From Acidimicrobiia bacterium (GTDB taxonomy: Bacteria; Actinomycetota; Acidimicrobiia; Spongiisociales; ZC4RG35), in contig JAOUGY010000090.1 in NCBI GenBank assembly GCA_029865445.1, positions 1-12,267 on the forward strand: DNA of 12,267 bases. The letters run 5' to 3'. Shown here piece after piece: positions 6,538-12,267 of this stretch. Within the stretch, counting starts at the first letter, position 1, and every line of letters starts with the position of its first letter. The notes under the pieces were generated by a model. That model saw only the letters and a program-made list of their open reading frames with translations. It ran no database searches and had not been told where the DNA came from. The position numbers and the translations under genes are program-made.

Positions 6538-7265
6538 GCGGTCGCATTGCAGACAGGGAAGAAGTCAGGGCCCACTATGCCGCCCAAGCACAATCGGTGT
6601 CGGACGGATGTTGTGGCGAGCCGACCATCGACGAAGAGGGATTCGGTGCTCGTCTCTACAGCGGTGAGGAGTTGGCCGGGCTTCCTCAGGCAGCCGGAGC
6701 GGCGAGCCTCGGATGTGGCAACCCCACTGCGGTTGCCGACCTCTCCGAGGGCGACGTGGTACTGGACCTCGGGTCGGGAGCCGGGATCGACGTGTTGCTG
6801 TCGGCCCGCCGGGTGGGAACCACCGGCAAGGCCTACGGCTTGGACATGACCGACGAGATGCTCGATCTGGCCCGCCGCAACGCGACCGAGGCCGGGGTGG
6901 AGAACGTCGAGTTCCTGAAGGGATACATCGAGGACATCCCACTCCCCGCCGGCTCCGTGGACGTGGTGATCTCCAACTGCGTGATCAACCTGTCGGCCGA
7001 CAAGCATCGTGTGTTCTCCGAGATGCACCGGGTGCTGAGACACGGCGGGCGCCTCGGGATCAGCGACGTGGTGACCGACGACACCCTCACCGACGAGGAG
7101 ATCATCGAGCGCGGCAGTTACGTCGGTTGCGTCGCCGGGGCACTGAGGATCACCGAATATCGCGAGGGTCTTGAGACGGCCGGCTTCACACAAGTTGAGG
7201 TCTCTCCGACGCACAGTGTCGGAGACGGAGTCCACGCCGCGATCATCCGCGCCTCCAAACCCTGA
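6534..7265 (+). CDS. arsM: Arsenite S-adenosylmethionine methyltransferase
   Basis: This cytosolic enzyme methylates As(III) using S-adenosylmethionine, producing methylated and ultimately volatile arsenicals. The 243-residue protein has the N-terminal Cys pair DGCCGEP (C26, C27) and SLGCGNPT (C61). The SAM-binding motif VLDLGSGAGID lies at 76-86, with GLDMTDEML following, then ISNCVINL (C149) and YVGCVAGAL (C199). The 50-residue spacing of the last two cysteines equals that of the As-binding pair in the characterised algal enzyme CmArsM (C174, C224), with C61 as the third ligand. The ATG at 6534 overlaps the stop of the CxxC gene. The frame is open further upstream, to a start at 6441, but that start lies inside the preceding gene and lacks a site. 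No ArsR or arsenite pump is adjacent. Confidence 0.95.
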   Translation: MSGRIADREEVRAHYAAQAQSVSDGCCGEPTIDEEGFGARLYSGEELAGLPQAAGAASLGCGNPTAVADLSEGDVVLDLGSGAGIDVLLSARRVGTTGKAYGLDMTDEMLDLARRNATEAGVENVEFLKGYIEDIPLPAGSVDVVISNCVINLSADKHRVFSEMHRVLRHGGRLGISDVVTDDTLTDEEIIERGSYVGCVAGALRITEYREGLETAGFTQVEVSPTHSVGDGVHAAIIRASKP

Positions 7266-7269
7266 GGTG

Positions 7270-7300
7270 GAGGCTCGGACGCCGCTGGCATCCGAGCCTC
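7270..7300. terminator. Shared hairpin terminator between convergent arsM and rtcB
   Basis: GAGGCTCGGA (7270-7279) and TCCGAGCCTC (7291-7300) form a perfect 10-bp GC-rich stem with an 11-nt loop. It begins 4 nt after the arsM stop, and its distal arm overlaps the rtcB stop codon (7299-7301). It would work in both directions. There is no strong U-tract on either side, as is common in high-GC actinobacteria. A competing pairing, CCTGAGG (7261-7267) with CCTCAGG (7297-7303), is also possible. Confidence 0.75.
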
Positions 7301-8450
7301 AGGTCCCCTTGTAGTTCAGGACGGCCACGAGGCGGTGTCGGACCTTCACCAGGTCCGCCGACAGACGCATCACCTCGTTGATGTCTTTGTAGGCATCGGG
7401 GTGCTCGTCCACGAGCGAGCGCGCACGATCGGACAGCCACGTCCGGCCTTTCATCGCGTCGGCCAGCGACTCGGTGCTCAGCCGCTTCCGGGCCTGGGTA
7501 CGCGACATCCTCCGCCCCGCTCCATGCGCACTCGAGTGATACGACTCGGGGTTGCCGAGACCTTCGGTGATGTAGCTGTCGGTGCCCATCGACCCCGGCA
7601 GGATGCCCAACTCCCCGGCGCGAGCGCTGATGGCACCTTTGCGCGTGACCCACAAGATGCGACCACGATGGGTTTCCTGCTCCGTGTAGTTGTGGTGACA
7701 ATTCACCCGCTCCCGCTCACGTCCCCTCCCCACGAAACGGAAGAAGACACGGAGCAAGGCGTCGAGCATCGTGTCCCGGTTCTGTCGGGCGTATCCCTGG
7801 GCAAAGCGCAGGTCGGCGATGTAGTGCTCGAACTCCGGTGTTCCCTCCAGGAGATACGCCAGGTCGGGGTCCTCCAATCCGATCTGCAGTCGCTTCGCCA
7901 CCGCCTTCGCCTCGGCGATGTGAGACTGGGCGAGCAGGTTGCCGATCCCGCGAGACCCCGAGTGGATCACGACCCAGACGCGGTCGTCCTCGTCGAGGCT
8001 GATTTCGGCGAAATGGTTGCCTGAGCCGAGCGTGCCCATCTGCAGGTGCGCCTTCTTCTCGAGCTTGGAGTCGAGTTCAGTGCGGGGGCGGTGAGCCTCG
8101 AGCCAGTTGTCGGCCGGCCGTCGATCGTGCCCCTGACCGACGCCTGCGGGGATCACTCGTTCGATCTGGCGCAGAAGCGGACCGAGGTCATCGGGCAAGT
8201 CTCCAGCGGTGAGGTCGGTGCGAACCGCAGCCATGCCACACCCGATGTCCACGCCGACACATGCCGGAATGACGGCACCTTCGGTCGGCACCACCGAACC
8301 GACGGTGGCGCCGAGGCCCAGGTGGGCGTCGGGCATCAGGGCAACATGTCCGATGACGATCGGCAAACGAGCGGTCCGCTGGGCTTGGGCCAGTGTTTGA
8401 GCGTCGAGATCGTCGGCCCAGCTCTTGAGCTTGTCGTTGATCACCTGCAC
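7299..8450 (-). CDS. rtcB: RNA-splicing ligase RtcB (3'-phosphate/5'-OH RNA ligase)
   Basis: This Mn2+/GTP-dependent ligase joins RNA 2',3'-cyclic-phosphate or 3'-phosphate ends to 5'-OH ends. In bacteria it acts in RNA repair after stress or toxin cleavage. The 383-residue protein has the metal ligands D68 and C71 in GVDIGCGM, H146 in GSGNHF and H163 in IHSGSRGIG. NCHHNY follows, and the guanylylated His is about 309 in SSAHGAGRRMSRTQA. It ends in the conserved LNYKG. The start is GTG 8450 (product beginning MQVINDKL) with AGGAGG at 8457-8462, 6 nt upstream; the longer frame to 8513 has no site and adds non-conserved sequence. No archease or rtcA/rtcR gene is adjacent. It converges on arsM and is divergent from the lipoprotein gene. 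Confidence 0.96.
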   Translation of the reverse strand: MQVINDKLKSWADDLDAQTLAQAQRTARLPIVIGHVALMPDAHLGLGATVGSVVPTEGAVIPACVGVDIGCGMAAVRTDLTAGDLPDDLGPLLRQIERVIPAGVGQGHDRRPADNWLEAHRPRTELDSKLEKKAHLQMGTLGSGNHFAEISLDEDDRVWVVIHSGSRGIGNLLAQSHIAEAKAVAKRLQIGLEDPDLAYLLEGTPEFEHYIADLRFAQGYARQNRDTMLDALLRVFFRFVGRGRERERVNCHHNYTEQETHRGRILWVTRKGAISARAGELGILPGSMGTDSYITEGLGNPESYHSSAHGAGRRMSRTQARKRLSTESLADAMKGRTWLSDRARSLVDEHPDAYKDINEVMRLSADLVKVRHRLVAVLNYKGT

Positions 8451-8456
8451 AGGGGT

Positions 8457-8462
8457 CCTCCT
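8457..8462 (-). promoter_or_regulatory. Ribosome binding site deciding the GTG start of rtcB
   Basis: AGGAGG with a 6-nt gap to GTG 8450 is close to ideal and argues against the longer version starting at 8513. Confidence 0.75.
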
Positions 8463-8672
8463 CCCCTCATTGTCGTGGATGCCGGGACTCTCCGGGAAGG
8501 ATTTGGCCGTCACCTCAAACGAGGTGCGAGCACTACTGAGGTGTCACGCCCGGCACCCCGGTCACCCGTGCACCTTCGGCCAGGCGTTGGTCGAAATGGC
8601 CAACCCCTCGTTGAACTCCTTGATGAGGCAATAGCGCTTTGATTAACGTAAACAAACATCATGAGTCAACAG

Positions 8673-8701
8673 TTGTCGCGAGGAAGGCCTTCATCTAGAG
8701 T
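8673..8701 (+). promoter_or_regulatory. Candidate promoter of the lipoprotein gene
   Basis: TTGTCG (8673-8678) and TAGAGT (8696-8701) are 17 bp apart, each matching 4 of 6 consensus bases. Transcription would begin near 8708, just ahead of the ribosome binding site GGAGAGGGGAG (8712-8722). Confidence 0.45.
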
Positions 8702-8726
8702 GCATCGCGGCGGAGAGGGGAGTCTC

Positions 8727-9167
8727 ATGCTGAGGATTGTCGGATTGATGGTGACGGCGGCCGCCGTTGTCGCCTGCACCGGGAACTCGGCAACCCCGAC
8801 GTCATCGGTGCCCTCGACCGCTCCAACCACCGTCACCACCGCAGTCGAGACCACGACCTCCAGTCAGGCGACCGCCACAACCACCGCCGCTCCCGCCACC
8901 ACGATCGCGGCAGAGCCACCCATCCCCAACACGACCGGGGACGACTGGACCCGGATCATGACCGAGATCTACGCGTTCATCGGTTGGCTCTACCAGAACC
9001 CTGACTCGACTCTGCTCGACCAGGTAATCGTCCCCGGCTCCGAGTTCGATCAAAACCTCGGAGGCGTAGTGCGCCAATACGAGGCTGATGGCTGGCGCGA
9101 ACTTCCCGGCGGCGAGTCCGAATTGCGAGAAGCATCTCTGCAAACCGGGACAAGCCGGAAGTGGTGA
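8727..9167 (+). CDS. Small secreted lipoprotein with Thr/Pro/Ala-rich linker, possibly C-terminally truncated
   Basis: This 146-residue protein starts with a short signal peptide (MLRIVGLMVTAAAVVAC) whose lipobox VVAC places the lipidated Cys at residue 17, so it is probably anchored to the outer face of the membrane. Residues about 18-68 are almost only Thr, Pro, Ala, Ser and Val, a typical flexible spacer. A small acidic, aromatic domain follows from about 70 (DDWTRIMTEIYAFIGWLY to GWRELPGGESEL). The sequence then ends abruptly in QTGTSRKW. The reading one frame over continues with ANRDKPEVVKAVERGDLRV, which looks more protein-like than chance, so a frameshift may have cut the C terminus. 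The ATG at 8727 has a good ribosome site. The version starting at 8661 would translate the promoter and is rejected. Function unknown. Confidence 0.75.
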   Translation: MLRIVGLMVTAAAVVACTGNSATPTSSVPSTAPTTVTTAVETTTSSQATATTTAAPATTIAAEPPIPNTTGDDWTRIMTEIYAFIGWLYQNPDSTLLDQVIVPGSEFDQNLGGVVRQYEADGWRELPGGESELREASLQTGTSRKW

Positions 9168-9321
9168 AGGCTGTCGAGCGAGGCGACCTTCGGGTTGGTT
9201 GCCCGACGACGCTGTCTCGGATCGGGTCCAGCGTCGTGAGGTGCAACCTGAGTGCAGCCACACGCTGGTGTCGACGATCCCCGACCGTCGCCACGGCCTG
9301 CATGGTCACGGGCCTGATCGG

Positions 9322-9717
9322 TCAGTGGCGGGTCGGCCTGGCGGCTCGGTCGAGTTCGTTGACGTGGTCGGCTGCGACCGCGATCTCGCGTTGGGTGCCG
9401 TCTTCGAAGGTGACCAGGCGACCGACTGCGTCGGCCGGCTTACGTGGTGCTGCGTCGAGGTCGAACTCGGTCACCGCATCGACGGGGTGGACCTCGGCAC
9501 GAAGGAGGGCGACCCCGCGGGTGAGAACCAGCACGTCACGGATGACGCGGGCGTAGCTGGGCTGTCGCGGCCACTTGTCGGCGCCAGCGGTCCGGACCGA
9601 CACCTCGAACACGCCCGGCTGTCGTTTGACCGTGCGGCGAATCTGCCAGACGGCGATGAGCGCACCGACGATCAACCAGATCGGGATCCCCAGGGTGGCC
9701 AGCAGTATCCAAATCAC
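9322..9717 (-). CDS. DUF2550-like single-pass membrane protein
   Basis: The 131-residue protein opens with one strongly hydrophobic segment (IWILLATLGIPIWLIVGALI, residues 2-21). A basic stop (RRTVKRQPG) and a soluble domain of about 100 residues follow. The layout of N-terminal helix, then R-x-PG-x-F, then a W-P-R-x-P-S-Y element and a regular beta-rich tail with positions such as VLVLTRG and VTEFDLD, resembles the actinobacterial DUF2550 family. I make this match by pattern, not by search. The function of that family is unknown. The start is GTG 9717 with only a weak purine-rich stretch before it. It lies 49 bp after the DUF1214 gene's present stop, or 22 bp from the original one, so it is probably in the same transcript. 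It is convergent with the lipoprotein gene, with 154 bp between that hold nothing I can identify. Confidence 0.6.
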   Translation of the reverse strand: MIWILLATLGIPIWLIVGALIAVWQIRRTVKRQPGVFEVSVRTAGADKWPRQPSYARVIRDVLVLTRGVALLRAEVHPVDAVTEFDLDAAPRKPADAVGRLVTFEDGTQREIAVAADHVNELDRAARPTRH

Positions 9718-9766
9718 GGCTCAGCAGCCCCCGTCGCCTTCACACCTGTTCGATCTCGGGCAGCTG

Positions 9767-10432
9767 CTAGGTGCCATCGAGGACCTCGGGTCGCGGGCGG
9801 TAGAGGCGGAACACCCAGTTCCAGCCGTCCATCACGTACAGGAGGTTCTCGTAGCCGGCATTTTCGGTGTCCATGTCGAGGGTGACCGATCCGTCGCTGC
9901 TGCGGCGTGCGGTGACGCTGTTGATGCTGTAGGAGTCGAACGGATTCGCCTCGAAGTAGCCGTCACGGTTGTAGATGCTCATCGACCAGAAGGCATCGGC
10001 TGGCACGTCATGCAGGTGGAGCCGGTAGTGGCCGATCGGGTGGGGGCTGGTGTCGTTGAGGTAGATGGTTTCGTAGCCGGGCAGACCACCCCAGCCGATC
10101 GCGGTGTTGATCAGGTGTTGGATCGGATCGACCTCGTCTTTCGGTCCGAACGAGCGGGTGGCGTCGGAGGAGAAGTCGCCCAGTTCGAGGATCAGTTTGT
10201 AGAGCCGGTCGTGTGCGGTGTCGTAGTCGGGGTGGGTGAAGGGAACAGCGGAGCCGGCCGACACCTGGACTGCGTCCTGGAGGCCGTGGACTGTTGCCAT
10301 GTCGTCGGGGTCGTTGGGGTCGGCCAGGATGCGGATCGAGACCTGGACGTAGTCGGCGTCGTATTGCTCGGTGGTCAGCCGGTGGGTGCCGGGGTCGTGC
10401 AACACGGCCTTGGTGTAGTGATCGGCGTTCAC
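9767..10432 (-). pseudogene. DUF1214-domain protein, 3' portion of a damaged gene (221-codon open frame)
   Basis: The open frame begins at GTG 10432 in the middle of a DUF1214-type protein: VNADHYTKAVLHDPG matches the family's internal IVNEDHY segment, not its N terminus. It continues through ILADPNDPDD, FGPKDEVDPIQHLI, AIGWGGLPGYETIYLN and DVPADAFWSMSIYNRDGYFE to GWNWVFRLYRPRPEVLDGT. Related proteins have about 70 more residues between an N-terminal VTVENF and this point. Here VTVENF is found 20 bp upstream in another frame (10429-10464), so a deletion has removed the middle and shifted the frame. The frame ends at TAG where the family has Trp after LDG(S/T); QLPEIEQV and a TGA follow in frame down to 9740. 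The GTG overlaps the stop of the 11-codon remnant (GTGA), so restarted translation could still yield the C-terminal fragment. Family function unknown. Confidence 0.75.
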
Positions 10433-10464
10433 GATGTCTTGAAGTTCTCGACCGTGACATCCAT
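10429..10464 (-). pseudogene. Surviving 5' end of the DUF1214 gene (11 codons)
   Basis: ATG 10464 starts MDVTVENFKTS and then TGA. VTVENF is how many DUF1214/DUF1254-type proteins begin. GGAGGAG at 10471-10477 stands 6 nt upstream, so the original initiation signals are intact. The stop overlaps the GTG at 10432, which would favour reinitiation. Confidence 0.65.
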
Positions 10465-10470
10465 GTACGA

Positions 10471-10477
10471 CTCCTCC
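10471..10477 (-). promoter_or_regulatory. Intact ribosome binding site of the damaged DUF1214 gene
   Basis: GGAGGAG lies 6 nt before the ATG at 10464. It now serves an 11-codon reading frame. Confidence 0.6.
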
Positions 10478-10621
10478 GTCTCAGTGGTCTCAGCGGGAAT
10501 GGTCGTGAAGACCGGCATCCGCCAACCAGAGGCAATAGTCCTGAGCTCTCGCAAGATCCCATGAGTCGATTTTGGTCGTCAACGCGTGCCCGCACCGCCC
10601 ATCCGCCAACCTGGATGACAT

Positions 10622-10638
10622 CACCAGCGTCGCTGGTG
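10622..10638. terminator. Stem-loop downstream of the DUF1254 gene
   Basis: CACCAGCG-T-CGCTGGTG is a perfect 17-base palindrome, giving a 7-bp stem with a 3-nt loop in RNA. It lies about 50 nt after the DUF1254 stop on the minus strand. No U-tract follows, so it could be a terminator or an operator for the next gene. Confidence 0.4.
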
Positions 10639-10688
10639 GCGGTATCCGGAGGTGTTGGTCATGGTGGCCTCTTCGAGTGACCTGGCAA

Positions 10689-11765
10689 CTAGCTCGATGT
10701 CGTCAGTATCGGCCTCGGAATCGTCCACTCGCCACTCATGATCGCCGGCTTCGGCAGGTAGTAGCGCGCAATGACGTCGAACGGCCCGGCGGGGACCTCA
10801 AGGCAGTTCTGATCGCCGGCTTCGCACTTCATCTTGAAACGGAAGGTGTAGCTGCCGTCGTCGTTGCTGACGGCGGTCGTGTTGTTGATGTGGTAGCGGT
10901 CGTCGTCGTTGGGGTGCAAACGTCCGGTGGTGGAGTCGTACACGGTGAGCGACCAGAAGCCGTCGACCTGAGGCGCCTCCGTCACCAGCGCGTAGTCGCC
11001 CTTCGAGCCTTCGAGGGTCGCACCGGACGCATCGGTGAACATCGCCTCGTAGGCGCTGTGAGAGGTTGCTGGTCCGCCCCAACCTTCCTTGGTTCCGGCT
11101 GAGTGGTAGAGGTAGGGGACGTCCTCACCGGGTTCCTGGCCTGGCCCGACGATCATCTTCGAGAACGGCACGACTCCCGTGCACTCGTCCATCCTCCGGT
11201 GGGCTTCTTGTGCCACCTGCTCGTCGAAGCCGCTCAGGAGGTCGACGGAGGGCATCTCGCTGAGGGTCGGACCTTCGATCGTGATGCCGTCGAACACCGC
11301 TTGTGCGCCCGCCAAGTCGGCAGGGTCATGCTTGTCCTTGACTTCGATCCGGGTGACGACCGCGGACAGCAGCGACGGCACCTCAACAGCCTCACCCATG
11401 ATCGTGTCGGGTTTCTCACCGTGGTAGAGCGTGTAGCTGCCGGCCGGGCCGATGATGTTGCGGTAGTTCGCGTTCCGGTCATCCTGTAACTGAAAGGAGC
11501 TGAATCGCTCCGGCGAAGGCGCATCCGAGCGCAGCACCACCGGCCCATCCCCGAGGTAGATGAACGCCGTCTTGTAGAGGGTGTCGTTGTTGCTCCGGAC
11601 GATCGTGTCCTCACCGGCCTTGAGCAGATACCGTTCGGCCTGGCCCCACTTGTTCAGCTTGGCTGCGTCTCCGCCCGTGAACTGCATGGCGTAGGCATAG
11701 GTAGTCTGGTACGGAAACTTCTGAATGTAGTCCTCTACCTGTTTCTCGAAGTCATCATCTGTCAT
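10689..11765 (-). CDS. DUF1254/DUF1214 domain-containing protein
   Basis: This intact 358-residue protein has two domains. DUF1254 is at about 10-135, with FPYQTTYAYAMQF, LNKWG, DTIVRSNNDTLYKTAF and SFQLQDDRNANYRNI. DUF1214 is at about 245-350, with PQVDGFWSLTVYD, DRYHINNTTAVSNDDGSY and YYLPKPAIMSGEWTIPRP. No enzymatic role is established for the family that I can state with confidence. Many homologues carry a signal peptide; this one starts directly with MTDDDFEKQ and should be cytoplasmic. The ATG at 11765 has GAGGAAGG (11776-11783), 10 nt upstream. A longer frame to 11939 adds only low-complexity Arg/His/Ser sequence and is rejected. The damaged DUF1214 gene lies downstream on the same strand, the tandem arrangement common for these families. 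Confidence 0.94.
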   Translation of the reverse strand: MTDDDFEKQVEDYIQKFPYQTTYAYAMQFTGGDAAKLNKWGQAERYLLKAGEDTIVRSNNDTLYKTAFIYLGDGPVVLRSDAPSPERFSSFQLQDDRNANYRNIIGPAGSYTLYHGEKPDTIMGEAVEVPSLLSAVVTRIEVKDKHDPADLAGAQAVFDGITIEGPTLSEMPSVDLLSGFDEQVAQEAHRRMDECTGVVPFSKMIVGPGQEPGEDVPYLYHSAGTKEGWGGPATSHSAYEAMFTDASGATLEGSKGDYALVTEAPQVDGFWSLTVYDSTTGRLHPNDDDRYHINNTTAVSNDDGSYTFRFKMKCEAGDQNCLEVPAGPFDVIARYYLPKPAIMSGEWTIPRPILTTSS

Positions 11766-11993
11766 CGTGTTGGTGCCTTCCTCGTTTCGATCTTCGGAGC
11801 GTTGGGATGATGCCTCCTGACGGTGGTGAGGGGGCTTCTCATGTGAACGCACGACAACATGGACTCCCTCGAAGGGCTGTGACCTGACCCTATGGCGGGG
11901 CAGTCCCGGACGGGAGGGGCGAAAGGCCCGGCTCGGCATCGGCGTGCGACGCGTTCGACTATTGCCGCCACGACCGCTGTGCGACGGTGCCCT
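11766..11993. other. Intergenic region upstream of the DUF1254 gene
   Basis: These 228 bp hold no convincing gene. A short GC-rich hairpin (GGGC-GAAAG-GCCC, about 11917-11929) could end transcription from the right-edge gene. I could not identify a clear promoter for the DUF1254 gene. Confidence 0.35.
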
Positions 11994-12267
11994 TCATGTT
12001 GGATTGACGGTGGCCCCGGTGGGGAGGCTCATCGTCGAGCCAGCGAGTACGGAACTCGATCCAGGGTTGTGGGCGATGGCGAGGAGGGAGCGTCCGCTGT
12101 TGTAGATCTGTTCGGCGACGCGGCGGAGAGCAACGCCGACGAGGGCAGGATGACGAGGTCGCCGGGGTCGGTGTTCGCGTTGATCCAGCTGAGGATGTCG
12201 GTTCCTTCGACCCGATCGGCGGGAGCGATGAACCGTGGCGAGCTCTCGTCCGACGACGCGGTGACGA
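11994..12267 (-). pseudogene. 3' end of an unidentified gene with an apparent frameshift, cut by the right edge
   Basis: From the right edge one frame reads a sensible protein: FIAPADRVEGTDILSWINAN, then TDPGDLVILPS. After this it degenerates into Ser/Pro/Ala-rich sequence and stops at 12029-12031. The neighbouring frame picks up just after the same point with VGVALRRVAEQIYNSGRSLL, then AIAHNPGSSSVLAGSTMSLP, and stops at 11994. Joined near 12137-12150, the two halves give one continuous, well-composed product of about 90 residues in the window. A one-base indel, in the genome or in the assembly, explains this best. The pattern, a GDLVILPS strand followed by a helix and a LLAIAHNP strand, recalls the end of a Usp-like nucleotide-binding fold, but I cannot name the family. 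Confidence 0.5.

Larger units (their letters stand above)
8451..8726. other. Divergent intergenic region between rtcB and the lipoprotein gene
   Basis: These 276 bp hold no convincing coding sequence. Their distinct part is an AT-rich patch (about 8630-8670). Within it TTGATTA-ACG-TAAACAA (8639-8655) is an imperfect dyad, with 6 of 7 arm bases complementary. On the minus strand the same patch gives TTGTTT, a possible but weakly supported -35 for rtcB, which would leave a leader of more than 150 nt. Confidence 0.4.

Noticed and set aside
8451..8513. Longer RtcB start at 8513
   Set aside because: It adds 21 non-conserved residues without a ribosome site. The GTG at 8450 has AGGAGG at 6 nt and matches the usual VQVINDK-type start.
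9088..9885. 265-codon plus-strand open frame
   Set aside because: It covers the antisense of the DUF2550-like gene and DUF1214 end. Most of it has shadow composition, although its first part may include a shifted lipoprotein tail, reported separately.
10582..10640. Possible 13-codon reading frame (MTNTSGYRHQRRW) on the minus strand and a TTGACG box near 10577
   Set aside because: The peptide lies within the stem-loop region and has no family likeness. TTGACG lacks a good -10 partner (GATCTT at 18 bp), so no promoter or gene is called.
11766..11939. 58-residue N-terminal extension of the DUF1254 protein
   Set aside because: It is low-complexity Arg/His/Ser sequence over an intergenic region, and the ATG at 11765 has a ribosome site and the family's usual beginning.
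1..12267. tRNA, rRNA, CRISPR arrays, insertion sequences, attachment sites
   Set aside because: None was seen by eye: no regularly spaced direct repeats, no transposase or integrase motifs, and no cloverleaf with a GTTCGA-type arm and acceptor stem. A covariance-model scan would settle small RNAs.

Overview
The window is GC-rich bacterial DNA with many GTG/TTG starts, overlapping GTGA/ATGA gene junctions and strong Shine-Dalgarno sites. The protein repertoire fits an actinomycete, perhaps an Acidimicrobiia-like environmental lineage. That placement is an inference from style and gene content; no rRNA or other marker gene is present. I see no transposase, integrase, tRNA, rRNA or CRISPR array, and no protein-free stretch longer than about 280 bp.

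Layout. (1) 1-2045, minus strand: a small basic protein, a DedA-family membrane protein, and an SLC13-type permease with RCK_C domains that runs off the left edge. The last two overlap by GTGA. (2) 2193-5231, plus strand: a tight three-gene operon for a 2-oxo-acid/acetoin-type dehydrogenase complex (E1-alpha, E1-beta, E2). It has an unusually long ribosome binding site at its head and no E3 gene beside it. (3) 5276-6271, minus strand: a membrane-anchored HSL-type alpha/beta hydrolase. (4) 6319-7265, plus strand: a consensus-like promoter with an overlapping dyad, a 50-residue CxxC protein, and an arsenite methyltransferase (arsM) coupled to it by ATGA. (5) 7299-8450, minus strand: the RNA ligase rtcB, convergent with arsM. 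The two share a strong hairpin that should terminate both. (6) 8727-9167, plus strand: a small lipoprotein with a Thr/Pro/Ala-rich linker. (7) 9322-11765, minus strand: a DUF2550-like membrane protein, a DUF1214 gene that looks broken, and an intact DUF1254/DUF1214 protein. (8) At the right edge, minus strand: the 3' end of an unidentified gene that needs a frameshift to be read as one protein.

How the parts relate. The E1/E2 genes form one enzyme, which needs a dihydrolipoamide dehydrogenase from elsewhere in the genome. The arsM pair is a self-contained arsenic (metalloid) response unit without a local arsR. The DUF1254 and DUF1214 genes look like the tandem pair often seen for these families. 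The second copy has lost its middle, its reading frame, and a conserved C-terminal Trp codon, which became a stop. Its start signals survive, so translation may restart at the overlapping GTG. I found no convincing new defence or mobile system. The most unusual items are the CxxC-arsM coupling, the broken DUF1214 gene, and the regulatory dyads between divergent genes.
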